A DNA stretch of 64,000 nt, from the NCBI GenBank assembly GCA_023055505.1, contig JALIRH010000002.1, forward strand, positions 4,830,001-4,894,000, written 5' to 3'. This document shows, one piece after another, positions 12,142 to 25,430 of the stretch (position 1 is its first letter; each line of letters starts with the position of its first letter). The DNA is from Callipepla californica brunnescens. Its lineage: Eukaryota > Chordata > Aves > Galliformes > Odontophoridae. Both the position numbers and the translations under genes were made by a program. Below the pieces are notes generated by a model. That model was not told the origin of the DNA. It was given only the letters and a program-made list of their open reading frames with translations, and did not search any database.

Positions 12142-15100
12142 CAGTGGAAAAAACAATTAGGATCCTAAGCAAGAGAGAGTTTACTTCTGAAGTTTCTTGT
12201 TGATCCTAGAAAACTGCTGTTCAGCTCATTCATGTTTACAAAGGAAATCAGTTATTTGTTAAAGTGTTTTGACAAGTCAATTCCATACATAGTGCTAAGG
12301 TTTGTTTGTTTATTAGTTTGTTTTCACTGGTCATTTTGAGTATAATCATTAAATCATATCATGTTTTCTATTTCAATAGACCACAAAAGAGAGAGTATGA
12401 AAGTGTGCACCGAAGAATGAGAATTAGTTTAATACAAGAATTGTTTTTTTCCTGTGTAGTATTTGCTAATCTCATTTGTGTGTAGCCAGGAAATAGAAAC
12501 AATGCTGGTTTTTGGAGTTAGCTATGCAAAGAATTTGAAGTCTTTGTCAATAAACAATCAATTTCTGCTGCTAAACAAAACTTCTAGAACTCTCACTCTG
12601 TAGTGAATGACTGGAACAGGGAGTTTGGGGATAAGATTTGTTTAATCTGTCTGTTGGTATAGAAATATTTATATACCTACAGTTGAGCTGACTGTTTAGG
12701 CTTCCATTATGGTAAATGTAGTCTAATCAATACAGTCAATAGGGTTTAATGTGATTAATTTGGACAAATGTGTACTTTAGGGTGAGATAAAACTCCTCAG
12801 ACCTCAATTCTGCTGAGTTTATTGACTAACTCTCTACTGACTCTAAAACTCAGAGTAATTTTGTCAGATGTTTTTACATTGCAGACATCCACAGGTAGTT
12901 AAATAAACTCCAAGGTTCCTGATGCTCATAATCATGGAGTTAATAATCCTGAGCAGTCAGATATTCTGAATTATAGAGTTAAGATTTCTCTTTTTGAACT
13001 GTGCCATTTGGTAATTGTTAGCAGTCAGAAACAAGCAAAACAAACAAACAAAAAAAAGAAAAGGAAGCAAACAAATGTATAAATAAACCTTCAGCCATTC
13101 CATTTTAACAAAACTGAAGTTTTCCTCAGAAGTATTTAACCTTGGCTTATGGTCAAATTGAACATTTCTTGGAATACAAAACCACAGGGTACTTGATGAA
13201 ATCCTACCTTGCACTGGTCTTTCATATCAAGGAAACAGCAATAGCTGTGAGCAGCCTGTGCTTAGCAGAAAGAAAAGAATACAATTTCCCAGGGTTCTAT
13301 TCCTAAGATAAAAGCAGTTCTGGTCCCTATAATTTCTTGGGATAAAAAAATGTCACAAAAAGATTGTTCCCATGCTTATTTCCCGGGTTTTTATTTATTT
13401 ATTTATTTTTATTATTCCATTTTATGTCTTCTGTCGTTATAAGAAAAACACTCTTATTTTTTCATGTTTTTCATGTTCAGCTTTCAACTGAAGAGGCTCA
13501 GCCTCCTTAACCTCTCCTGACATAAAAATCACTCTACAATTTTTATTATGCATTATCTTTCTCTATACCTTTTTCTTCCTTGTTTTCCCTTTTTTTTTTT
13601 TTTTAACAATTTCATTGTATTCTTTACTATAAAATAACCACATAGATCTCTGCCACTTCTATCCTACAAAAGTATTTCTGAATACACAGTTCACTTACTA
13701 GCAATACATCAAAAACAGGTATTTCTTGAGAAACTGAGTCCACAGCTGAGGACCGTCACAGCTTAGCCTAGATTGTATTAATGAAAGTCGACTTGTCAGT
13801 TCACTGATTTCCCAGGCAGGTGGCTCTGAGCAGGATCTGACCTCCTCCTTGTGTGTTTCTGGCTCTGATGGGCACTCCTAAACACAGATTCCTTTCTTAA
13901 TTCCTCTCCTGTGGAATTCTGATATCTCAGGGCTCGAAAATAATGCAATAATCTTCCACCAAGTGGTACATTCAGAACTATTTTCTGATTAGATTTCACC
14001 TCTCAGGGTACCTGAAACAACAAAGAAAACCGGTGCAATTTACTGTAGCACAAGAATCAGAACTCCTGCCTCTTTTGAGGTTATCAAACAGAAGCAAAAA
14101 TTTTTTGCCTCGCTCTCCCCTTTCGTAGCACCCTTGGGTTTGTTCAGTGTCTCTAGAGGAGAACCTGTGCTTTGAAATCCCTCTATACATATCTTTTGGT
14201 TTTGATAGCTAGCTACTTTGGCTTACAGCTTCTGAAAATATTTCATCCATATTTCATTATTCCTTAGCTCTTTTTCTGTATTTCTATGTTTCCAATCTTG
14301 CTTTTTCAACAACTTATTGAACCGGTGTCACTTCTGGTAGAAGTTTTGTTGTCCCACCAGTGCATCATTGAGCAGGGATGTGCCCTGCAGGATTTGTTGT
14401 TGGTTAGAAAAAGATGGATTCAATTCATGCTTACGATTTCAATCATAACAGTTAACTTATAGCAGAAGTTGACAGATTTATTCCAAAAATGATAAGAAAG
14501 AAGCAAAAAAGGTACAGAAGACATAAAAGTCTGACTTTTAAAATGCCAGTCTCTTGTTGGGTGCTTCAAGCAATTTAGTCTGAGCTTCTTTAAATATCAC
14601 ATCCCTTCAAACAGAAAGAATTTTAAAGACAATCTTTCACATGAAATAGAAGAGTAAAAAAAAATTATGATATTTGCCAGCAAAATGACTGTTTTTCTTC
14701 CAATACAGTTGCCACAATTTATTGCAGTGTGAAGTTTTCTCCCAAAAAGCATTTAAATCTGCGTTATTTTCACTAACCCCATTCCAAAGGTGCGTCTTCT
14801 GTATCTACTTTGTATATAGATGCACAATAGGTTACAATCCTTTGTAAAAAACTCCCCTAAACATGGACTAGCCTGCCTCTTGTTTCCATCATTCATCCAT
14901 TTTTTCTGCCTCCTTGTATGATCGCTCTGGCCTGATCTTCATAACCTTGTGTTTAATGGCCACCTCTGTACTACGCAAGACTAACCCTGATGGAAATGGC
15001 AACAATATGTTCCCATACAGATTATAACCGTACCATTTAACTATTTAGTAGCTGTTTCTCCACTATTCCTGTTCGTTTGCCTCTGTTTTAATGCTCCTTT

Positions 15101-15400
15101 ATTATGATAGCTGTAGCTAACATGAAGCAATGGGCAGACAAAACCCTTCTTTTGACATTGAAAATCAGAAGCAAGGAGACAGCAACAGAAATCAGTAATG
15201 ACATGCTCTCCCTCCTTTTGTCTGGGTTTTGTTTATATTTTTACCTCTAAGAATCATAATTGTCCATCTGCCAATGTCGTAACAACTGATAGCTTCTAAG
15301 TGAGACATGCTCTTGATCTTTGCTAGGAAGAGTGGTTAGAAAGCACACAAAAAATAGCAAAAAGATCAGAGGATGGATTGTCACATTAACATACGTTTTC
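12142..15400. other. Unannotated DNA without young CR1
   Basis: No gene or clear interspersed repeat. Small A/T-rich simple repeats occur at 13388-13415 (ATTT-like) and 13590-13604 (T15). Minus-strand open frames at 12957-13214, 13796-13999 and 13996-14190 show no recognisable domain. Confidence 0.45.
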
Positions 15401-15429
15401 AAGCTCTCATTTGTGTGCCTTCTTTTCTT

Positions 15430-15780
15430 CACTTTCAGTCTGGGGGAGGGAAATGAGAGCAGTGCTGCTTTAAAAGCCATAACCTTTGGAATTAAAACGA
15501 GTTCCCAGCACAAACTGAGCAATAAAAAAGCAATCATATCACCAGGCTGCTGGCCCTTATTATTTCAGCATCAGTGTGATGGGCTTTAAAAAGCTTTAGA
15601 CATGCTGGGAAAGTTAAATACACGTGTTCTGTTTAAAACTGACCAGCATTTAAATACGCAGACACCTGCCATGACAAGCAGTCCGGGGATTGCTCTTTCA
15701 TTTTCTAAATGGAATAAAACTGCTCAGTAGAATGGCATGACATCTGTGCGGATATTTGTTTAGTTGCTAGCGGTGTACTT
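15430..15780. other. Candidate conserved noncoding element
   Basis: A stretch of balanced composition without simple repeats or CR1 motifs, in a repeat-poor interval. It contains homeodomain-like and AT-rich factor cores (for example CCCTTATTATTTC, GGCTTTAAAAAGC, CATTTAAATACG). The call is an impression from texture only, without any alignment. Confidence 0.2.
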
Positions 15781-16689
15781 AATGTAAGGGATTTAGAGTA
15801 TTAGGCTCAGACAGCATTTCTGCAGACTCCACTTCCCCACAGTGACTTGTCTATTGAATGTAAGATTTAAGTAGTTGAACAAAGTGATCCTTTTGTCTAG
15901 CATGAAATAAAGAAGAGGAGGTGTGTAGGGGTGAGATGGTTTGTGTTCCAGTTTTCCCTTCGTGCAAGAAAACTATTAGCTTTGTTAGCAGCATGAGCAT
16001 TACAGTGCATGCACTCTTGAGATGCCGGCACTAGGGTAGCAAGGGAGAGAAGGAACTGTTTTTGTACCCTGGGCAACTGGAATAAAAATTCTGTTTATCA
16101 GAGAAATGATTAGAAATCCTTTCTCTTATTTCACTTCAGGGGTGATTTGATCCTTTTTAATGTTTACATTCAAGTTAGTTTTGAACTGAAAAATTCATTG
16201 TGCCGAAATTACATAATGCTTTGAAGTACCGGAACTAAACATTCTGATTTTCCATATTTCATCCTCTGAATTCACCCAAATTTACCATTCTCTCATTGTG
16301 TCTTGAATATGGGCAGTTTCAGCTTTCCCAAATATGCCCAAGAAGGGATAAAAATGTTTTCCTCGTGGCTGGCTTTTTTAACTCCCATGAAAGAATTGAA
16401 TACACACAGAGAATAATATAGATTATTGCCAGTTCTGATAAATATCAGTAAACCAACTTTTATCTTTTCCTATGTGATGATTTTCCTCTATTTCTTTTCT
16501 CCATTCCACCAATCCAAACAATTGCTGTGCCATATATTTTTTATTAAGATGTCCTCCTTCCATTGGCCCTTTTAATTTGTTGTGAACATTCTTCAACTGA
16601 GTATCTTGATAGTAGCCTGTCTTTCTTTCTCTACTATTGACTGCTATGTGTGTTGGAAATGAATTGCAATTGTTAACAATGAGGGAAGA

Positions 16690-16940
16690 AGGTCATTCGT
16701 ACCGGAGGAATGAGATGTGGCTTTTAATTATCCCACATGAATAATTTGTCAGTGTCCCATTTCTGACCCTCTGTAAAAAGTGTCTGGCCTTTATTGTTTT
16801 ACAAAGTCATAAAATCATTAAAACTAATTTGGTCTACTGTTTTCCTTGCTGCCACAATTTCAAGGTATGAAATTTACAGTCCTCTTTATATTGTATGGTA
16901 CTGTTAATGTAACATAAAGGGCAACAAATCACAGAAAGTT
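16690..16940. other. Candidate conserved noncoding element
   Basis: Non-repetitive stretch with the TAATTA core in GGCTTTTAATTATCCCACA, followed by ATGAATAATTTG and CATTAAAACTAATTTGG. It resembles vertebrate enhancer-like conserved DNA in texture only. No alignment was possible. Confidence 0.18.
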
Positions 16941-18827
16941 AACCATAATTTTGTATCCCTGGATTATTATATAGGAGAAATGTGAAGATGGATGACTGTG
17001 TTTGATTTCAACACTGTTATATTTTTCATATAATAAAAGCAAAATTGTATTTCCTTATGTCTTCCAAAATCTGGGAACAAACTCACTAATTCCAATGTGT
17101 TGTTAGTGAGCAGGCATTCTTTATGTGATGTCAGATACTCAAGGGGATTTCTCCTCCCTAATCATTCAAGCCTTGCACAAAAGGACTTCAGCTTATATAC
17201 ATTATTTGAGTAACTTATTAAAAAGTTTCCCTGGGAAGTACATTCATACTGAATACTCCCTCTAAAATCACTAATGTGAGGTCCTGACTCCTTGCACATG
17301 CTCAGTGATTTTGGTTGGTTGTCTCAAAACCCTCAAGATGATGTAAGCAGTCTTTCTCTTCATGGTTGCAGATTACTCTCCTCTTGTTTTTTTTCAAGTT
17401 GGCAGTTTCAGAGGGATATACTAAAAGGGGCACCCACACTGACCTAAAATAACAGTGATATACTGTGTTCCTTAAGTACGTAGAGTGTTATGTACTGCTT
17501 AGTAACAAGAGTGCTTTGCTTAGCATCAGACCAAATGAGTTTTGCTTTGCATCAGCTAGTTTTGTGAAAGCAATTACTGTTCAGTAAAGAATATCACTTA
17601 TATCCCACTGAATGTCTTGAAGATTCCCACTCTGTGTACTGACTCTTCTATATAGGGCATTAAAAATAAATTCTAGAACAGCTGGACAGAGAAAAATATA
17701 TATATATAAAACAAGAGACAGGAAAAACAAGTAAGAAGCAAGTTCTATTACATGTGTACTTGCCCATCACCTCTGTACCTTCCATCCAGTTTAAAATTTA
17801 ATCCTGCTTGAAGGAACAAAATATTGCTAATCCTTTTTTAGAATTAGGAGACTGAGAAAAAAATCGAAGACTTCGCCTCAGAGTTAACCAGGGAGATCTG
17901 TATCTCTGCCAGAACAACTGTACTGCTGAGATTTTCTGACAGTTCTCTATTCTGCACTCAGTGACCTGGGGAGTCCATCATGAAGATGTACAATACCCCT
18001 GCAGATAACCTACAGTCCCCTTTTGGATGTTTTAATCTGCATTTTCATTAAAACAAACAAGCAAAGAAAAGTACTACCAACCTTGAATGGGAGCAAAGCC
18101 CATGTTATACATATCAGCTAATCCAAGTAACAAGGATCACTGGATCCAAGGAGGCTTTAGTCTATGGGATAGTTAAGAGCTTCCAGCAAATGTATATGTG
18201 AGCTCAGAAAGGATGTAGACACTACAGGATTCATAAAATCAATGGAAAAACAGAAAATCAACTGGCTAGAGCAGGAAATGATTTCACACTCTACTTGCTT
18301 TTAATATATTCTTCCTAGCCATTCCCAACTCTGATCCCTGTCTTTTTTTCAATTTTCATACTTGTTTTAGCAAATTCAATAAATCATGAGCAAATTTATC
18401 ATGGCATTGTTTTATTTCTCTTTCTGTACGTAGACTTTATTGAATATAGAGCAACTCTCTCCTAATTAATTTATTTTTTTTGGGTAGGAGTTAAAATATC
18501 CTAAAATTACAGCAAAAATAAATCTTTTTCTCCTTAAATTTCCTGTTTAGGATTTATTAATAACAGAAATTTGAATAAAAGCTTCAAAGTACTCTGATGT
18601 CTTTTTTAGGTATGAGCTAGCAAATACTTTGAAAGTCATCCTTTCCTTTCTCAGGAACCAGGGAGAAATTGTGTCGCTGTGATCAAGTCAGACAGGCACC
18701 AAAATGTCACTGGAACGTTCACTTGTGGTGTAAATGAGCATATAGGTACTGACTGTAAGGATACATCCATTCATATTTCAGTTCCAAAAATGCGATAGTA
18801 ATTACTTATTGATTGGTCACAAATGAA
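16941..18827. other. Unannotated AT-rich DNA
   Basis: No gene or clear repeat, apart from a short (TA)n at 17695-17708. Confidence 0.45.
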
Positions 18828-19000
18828 GTAGGAACATAAAATTGCTATTCTACATCAGCCCAGTCCTTAGCCATTTAAGAAGCTGAAATGAGACAAGTGG
18901 GCTAATGCTTCATCTACAAAAGCTTTTTGAATTCTAGATTGCCAGCAGAGAATAGAATGTATAATCTTGTCTGTTCACAGAATCCTGTGACCCAATATAA
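18828..19000 (-). mobile_element. Possible ancient CR1 3' UTR relic
   Basis: The start AGGAACATAAAATTGCTATT with CTACATCAGCCCAGTCC resembles the 3' terminus of old reptile-type CR1 (read here as its reverse complement, with an ACATAAGAAC-type tail). Divergence is high and the far boundary is unclear. It could be chance similarity. Confidence 0.35.
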
Positions 19001-21040
19001 TTAACTCTTCAGACAGACTGAGCTATATTGTAAGAGCAGCCAGTTCATTATGTATTTAGTAATCTTATCTGGTTTGTGTTACCAAATGATTATAAGTCAT
19101 CTTATGACCTACAGGTACATAGGCTAATGCCTGCTCTCACTAGTTAAAATTCTGAGAATTGGATAAGGATCACATTTGTGAAAAGATGACCAAGATATTC
19201 ATCAAATTGGTTCTTATTATGGCCAAGTTAACAAAGTCTCACTTCTTTTTTTGTGTCTGTGGTGAGAACTTACTAAAGTGCTTCAGCAAAATTTAGAGGA
19301 TCAAGTCAATGGGTGTTATGGGATTACAATGTAGACAGATCATGACTGCCCATATCATTTGTTCAGTCTTCGGCTTGATCACATGGCAGCTGCAGCTATG
19401 AACTAAGCAGACAAAGGACCATTCTCACTAGGCACATTATTGCTTACTGAAAGGCAATTAAGTTCACCTCTATGAATGTTAGTGCTGCATCAGATAAGAG
19501 CAAGAATCAGGTTCAAGTTCATTAATAAAATCGTATATCCAGGGACAAAATTTTCTCCTTAAATATTCCTTCAGTTCCTTTCAATTCTAATATTGTTTTT
19601 CAGTTCTATTTCTAGAAAACTTATTTGAACAAGATCTTGCATTCTTTAGCTTTGACCCTTCAAGAGAAAGGCCCAATACATTAGTAAGTAAAGGTGTTCA
19701 GTGTTCTTGTACTTATATGTGAAGTTATACCCTATGCTAAAGGTTAATAAAATTAATAAAGTGTTATCTGAGAACTGAAGGGATAGAAGTCTATGAAAGG
19801 GAAAGCCAGTGTCCTGATGTCTGATTGAAAACCACAGAATGTAATGAAAAGGCTTCCGTGTGCATTGGTTCAGGCTGCAGCCTAGTGAATGTGAGGTATC
19901 TTTAATGCTGCCAGCACAGCTGCAAGAGGAACACGCAAAAATAAATGATGAAGGGAGAGTATTTTCATCCTGGCATCTGGGTCTTTTGACTGTCATTTCA
20001 ACAAGGAGATGGGAGGAGCCTTGAAAAATGCTGTGATAATTGGCCTCTTCCTGCCCTATTGAAGGCTATCTCATGGCTTGAAAAGTCAATTCTCACTCAT
20101 CTTTTATTATTTTATTTCCAGCCAAATGAATGCAAGTGGCAGAACTCAGGACCTCCGGCTCTAGAAAGAGAGTTCCTCAAGCAGAAGTCAAAGCAGCAGC
20201 TCTGGTAGCTCAGCCAGAACAAGGAAGTGATGCTTGCAAACTCAGCTTTTATATTTCACTCTGCAGTATATGTCAAATAAAAATAAATTTCAGGCTGAAT
20301 TCAGTTCACCTCAACACTCAAATGTTTTAGCCTGGCTTCCCTTACGCATACCTTACAAAACACAAAGATACTTAATACCTAGTAAAAATGGAGCAGAAAC
20401 TCATTCAAAAAGTTAGTTAGTGTTTGCCCACCACCTGTCAGCTTCTTCCAATAGCCATCATTTAAAACAGTATAATGTAGGTGGCCATAAAACGTTTTAC
20501 AGTACAGCTCAAACTTCACTTCTTTTCAATTATAAATGCCCCAAGAAGGAACAATGTAAATCCATCAGCTTTCAAAAGTCTGAAATTTGACTCAGTTAAA
20601 GATTTAAATTTAAACCAGACTAGGGAACATTTCTGACTGAATTTCAGCATTTTAAAAAGGAACATCTTTTAGCCTGAAACACTCAAAATAATGGCTTATT
20701 TTTATATTATATACATATATATATTTAATTGGCTTAGCACTGCTTAAAACTTATTTATTTAAGTGGAAGTGTACCTTGGAAATCTACATGGCATACAGAG
20801 GTTTCTTCTTTCAAACATTTTTCTGGAGTGTAAGTTCCAGCATTATTTTGATCACATTTGTATATTTTTTTTTATTTGTCAGTTTCCAGAAGATTTGACA
20901 GAAATAAGTTCTTCAGTGCAGAGTTTAACTCTATTTGTATATGATCTCTACAAGACTCCCTTGATATTACTGTTATGAAACACAATACAAAACTTTTAAA
21001 ATGCTATAGAAGCAGCATCCCGGAGTTAGACTACATTAAT
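19001..21040. other. Unannotated AT-rich DNA
   Basis: No gene or clear repeat. Open frames at 19646-19996 (minus, 116 codons) and 20130-20330 have no recognisable domain. An (AT)-rich run lies at 20700-20730. Confidence 0.45.
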
Positions 21041-21044
21041 TCCA

Positions 21045-21212
21045 TGTTCACCAGTGGATGACCCATTCTTGGAGATATTCACACTCAGGCTAAACCAGGT
21101 TCTGAGCACTCTGATGTAGCTCTAGGTGTCCGTGTTCATTGCAGGTGAGTTGGACTAGATGACCTTTAAGTGTCCCTTCTAACCCGAATAAGTCTATGAT
21201 TCTATGAATTCC
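21045..21212 (+). mobile_element. CR1 3' end fragment
   Basis: Final ~165 bases of a CR1. It contains GATATTCACACTCAGGC, then TTCATTGCAGGTGAGTTGGA and CTAGATGACCTTTAAG, and ends TCTATGATTCTATGAATT. Strongly 5'-truncated. Confidence 0.92.
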
Positions 21213-21649
21213 TATCAGTTTGCAGTGAATGTGGTCTCTCAATGACAAGGACTCTCAGTGACTTAAACTCTGTTCCAGATTTTCTTCATCTACTTACAAA
21301 TCATGCTGTCAACTATGTTAATTCAAACACATATGGAAACTGATACAAAAATCAGGATATTTTCAAAAATAAAATGAATGTGAAATCTAGAAGGGGAGTT
21401 TATAGACATATATAATACCCTACAATTTCAGTCTAATTCCATTAATAATTTAACACATATTTTATAGAAGAAGAAACACCTACCAAGCTGTTCAGTGGCT
21501 TCTTGTCTTTGATCAACCAGAAGAAATAAATCAAGATGGGACTGCTGTGTTTCTAGATATTGTTATTAATTTCTGTTTATTTTGGAAGGCTGAATTAATT
21601 AACTGATCGTGAACATAAATCATCTACTTGAAACAGCAACATGTGCAAA

Positions 21650-21885
21650 CTAGAACACAGAAAATTCCATCTAAGCATGAGAAAGAACTTGTTTACTGTG
21701 TGAGTGACAGAGTATTCCAACAAGCTGCACAGAGGTGTTGTGGAGTCTGCTTCTCTATGGATACTCAAAACATGCTTAGACACTTTCCTGTGTAACTTTC
21801 TATAGCGAAAGTGCTTTACAAGGGGACGGACTCAATCTCCAGAGGTCTTTTCCAGTACCTTTAACTCTGTGATTCTGTGAAATAG
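21650..21885 (+). mobile_element. CR1 3' end fragment, diverged
   Basis: CR1 3' UTR features are recognisable: a GAAAGAACTTGTTTACTGTG-like start, a CCAACAAGCTGCACAGAGG stretch, TTTCCAGTACCTTTAACTC, and a tail TGTGATTCTGTGA. More diverged than its neighbour at 21045. Confidence 0.8.
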
Positions 21886-23004
21886 GTACGATTTTGCATT
21901 GAATTTTTTTCTCTGATTTTTTCTGCCTCACTAAATAAACAACAGTTTCATAATTTAAATCACTGTGCCCCCTCACACAGTTCTTGCTTCTTGTTTATTA
22001 CTTGCATAAAGTCTTTGGAGACTGAATAGTAAGACTGTTCATTCCCACTCAAAACATCAAGCAGAAGTTATCAACATCCATAAATTTATTCTAATTTCAT
22101 CTACAAAACCTCTTTTTTTCTTAGTCTTTACACACTTCCTTTCTTTCCTTTGAATTCTGTTTACAGAGTCTTTTATCATCCCATTTCAATCCTCTACATG
22201 TATGTATAATTTCATGAAGATGCACAGGACTATAGTCAGTATAATAAAAGGTCAACCTTTTACTAAGCACATCAATACTACACACTGTATATCAAGGTGA
22301 CCTTCCAGAAATCTTTTTCTTATTTTTTTCATTATGACTTTCCAGAACTAGTTCTTTCTGCCTGACTGTAACACAGACCTATCTGGGGTCAATGTCTGGA
22401 TACCTATGGAGTAGCCATTTTTACAGCTGCAGCTGTTCATTATTATTATTATTATTATTTTCAATACCTTAATGCCATGTTCCTCTGATCTGAAGGTGAG
22501 GTAATTGCACACTTTATTCTGATGGAAAAAATCTCCATACTTTACTGATGAGTGCCTAAAACTGTTTGAGGCCCTGTCATTATGCATAGTTTATAGTTCT
22601 GCTTTCCCTTCTTACTCTGATTTTTTATCATTTATTACTCATGAGAAGTTTATTCACAACACAATATTACACAATGAAAATTCACCCCTTTTCTATCAAT
22701 TAAAATCTTAACTTAAATTTTACCATGTATGCTAGAATTATGATCAAGGAAAATTGAATTCTTGGAGATTGGATCTGCAAAGGGATTGAACACATGGGAT
22801 AATATCCAGACCAGAGCTATAAAGCATGAAAATGCAGTATGTTGCCTGAGAATGATGACTTGGTGTACTGAATATGGGAACCTGGAATGAATAAAAAAAA
22901 AATAGGTGCCTCCTAAGTCTGATACAAAAATTCTCCAACTGAAAATTCAACAAAAGGCAAATATATTCAGGATTAGTTTTGTTCCTGTCCTGCACTGATA
23001 CAAG
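21886..23004. other. Unannotated AT-rich DNA with (ATT)n
   Basis: No gene or clear interspersed repeat. A perfect (ATT)n microsatellite lies at 22439-22460. Confidence 0.5.
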
Positions 23005-23227
23005 TCAGTTTGGATATAGGAAACAATTTCTTCTAATAAATAGTAGTGATGTATTGGAACAGCTGCCCAGAGTGATGGTGGAGTTGCTGTCCCTGGAGGT
23101 GCTCAAAAACCATGTAGATGTGACACTGAGGGACCTGGCTTAATAGGCATGATAGTGATGGGTTGATGGTTGAATAAGATTTTAGCAGTCTTTCCAACCT
23201 TAAGATTTTATAATCCTACGATTCTAA
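23005..23227 (+). mobile_element. CR1 3' end fragment
   Basis: Shows TTGGAACAGCTGCCCAGAG, TGTCCCTGGAGGTGCTCAA and a decayed 3' terminus CTTTCCAACCTTAAGATTTT followed by ATAATCCTACGATTCTA. It is the last ~220 bases of a CR1. Confidence 0.9.
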
Positions 23228-25094
23228 GTTGTGATGTAGAACTGTGTCCCCAGAACAGTCACCAACATGAAGAAGGATCACTCAGACAGTTAACACTGCA
23301 GCTACTTGTCTTTTGCAATGTATTCCTAGACTTATAACACTTAGGAAGCGCGAATGGTTTTTTTGTGCTTCACCTGAAGGCATCTGAATATAAACTTTGC
23401 ACTTTCCTAGATCACTGCTTCTAGAATTAATGAAGTTAAAGCACCTGTCATGTGACTGCTGATCACAAAGTGCTGTGCAGGTTCAGAATGTGATAGTTCA
23501 TTCAAAAAGTAGTGCTGATTTGTTGTCTGTCATATGCAAGCAGTTTAAATGCTCAGCTGAGAAGTGAAATAATTCTGACTCAGTTCCCATATTTTTATGT
23601 TGTTTTTAAATGTTTATGAACTACAGAGTTCCAGGAATTATTAATGTAAAAAGTGAGCGAAGACACTAAAGATGCAGATGTAACCCCAATCTTTTTTCTG
23701 TGAATCTGAAATTTATAGCAACACTGTTAGTTCCTGCCTCAACCTGACTTTCTCCTTTTTCAAGCAATTTACACCTACAGTTCCCTTGCACTCAGTGAGG
23801 GTTGAAAATAGAACAGCCACTGTCATCTTTTATTTCTAAAGCCTTGCCAGGGAATAGGAAAAAGAGCAGAAAAACAATGAAGTTCAGATCCTGAAAACTA
23901 TCAGGAACACAGTGGTAGGTTTCAATGAGAAGCTCCTTTTTTTCAGTTGGCAGGAGAGTGGGATACAAACAGAACTGAGACTTAGTTCTAATTGTTCTGC
24001 TTATTCTTGGATTTTCTAACACTTAATGTATTCATTTATAAAACAGATACAGGGGGTACCATGACAGTGCTGGCAAAGCTAATCATGTTAGCTAATGTTT
24101 CTATGCAGGTATGGGCATAGCTAGGTGCAGGTTATGGGGAAATCTTCCCTTTAGAGTCCTAACAAAGTCTCTACAAACACTCCTATTTTCTTGTAAAAAG
24201 CTGATTTGAGATTTTAGAAGTAATAGAAGAGGAATGAGATTATTATGGAATTTTCCTCCAAAAGTAAAGCTCTTTCACTAATTTCCTTTAATTATAACAG
24301 ATGGTTATAGCAAACCCTAGACGTAAATATTTTGGACGTAGTTCTTTAAACTAATCATGAAAGAGCTTTTCTTTCTTGGATTGGGGCTTACCTTCAGCCT
24401 CCTTTATACTCAAATATTTATCTAGGATAAATGGACGTCAATAAAGCCATTTCTAGATTTCATCTGTCTTGGATATCTATCTCAATGTAATAATTACTTC
24501 TGGAAAATGAATTTTTTCTTCAGGAAGAGCTGTAGACTGCTGTTATACTTCAGAACATTTGTTTTATGCTTGGCCCTTCAACATCCATCTGGCAATGAAG
24601 AGCCTAATGTTGGTGTTATGGCATTCAGGGTCAGTAAAATTGTCCTGTGCTGCCTGCATCTTGACCTCTTCCATTGTTCAGCAGAATAGTATGCATTCTG
24701 TTCTTATTAAAGTATTCTGCCCCAATCTTCTAGAAAAACAGATCAATATTTCAGTTGTTATATGGGTAAGTCAGTGTCATTTAACACAATTTCATCATAT
24801 ATAAATTGAATATTTCTGTAAGTAGTTTGGATTAAGAAAACTAGCTGTGCAGAAAATGAATGTTCGGAAATGTTCTCCTTTTCATGGTTGTCAGACAAAA
24901 AAAAATAAATCTAATCATTTGAGTTATTTGTGGAACAGAATCAGTCATTTACAATAAAGCAAGTGGAAGATCTCACCCAGTAGTCTCTCACAGGAAGGAC
25001 TGAACGACTTGTTCTGTGTAGGATCTGATTTGTAACTTGCCTTGCATTTTCAATTAGGCCCTAATTCTGTAGCCTTTATTCATGAGAGTATTCT
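23228..25094. other. Unannotated AT-rich DNA
   Basis: No gene or clear repeat. Overlapping + strand frames at 24507-24804 have no recognisable domain. Confidence 0.45.
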
Positions 25095-25430
25095 CATTAC
25101 AGGAAGAGACTAGAAGAGCATAGGTTGTTTAGTCTAGCCAAACAAAGACTGAGAAGAGATATGATTATGGAGTCTATGAATATATCATTGGGGTAAACAG
25201 GAGAAGGAGCAGCATTGTTTAAATTTAAGGACAATGTTGGCATAACAACATATGGGTATTAATTGGCTATGAATAAATTTAGACTAGAAAAATTAGAAGA
25301 AGACTTCTGCGCATCTGATCAATGAAAATGTGGAACAGACTGAGTAAGGAGAATATGACAGAAGAAATAATCTACTCTAAAATAGAAGTACTTCAGGTTG
25401 TAGAAAAGTTTATGCAGAAAGTGTTGCAAT
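25095..25430 (+). mobile_element. Ancient CR1-like (L3-type) relic
   Basis: A diverged segment still reads FSLAKQRLRRDMI at about 25127-25167, the counterpart of the LFSLEKRRLRGDLI block of younger CR1. It is followed by 3' UTR-like sequence (TTAGACTAGAAAAATTAGAA, GTGGAACAGACTGAG). The copy at 59350-59675 carries the same KQRLRRD motif, so both probably come from the same old family. Confidence 0.65.

Noticed and set aside
25055..25100. CCCTAATTCTGTAGCCTTTA followed by TTCATGAGAG, similar to a palindromic motif common in old reptile repeats
   Set aside because: The match is short and from memory only, so I did not annotate it as a separate element.
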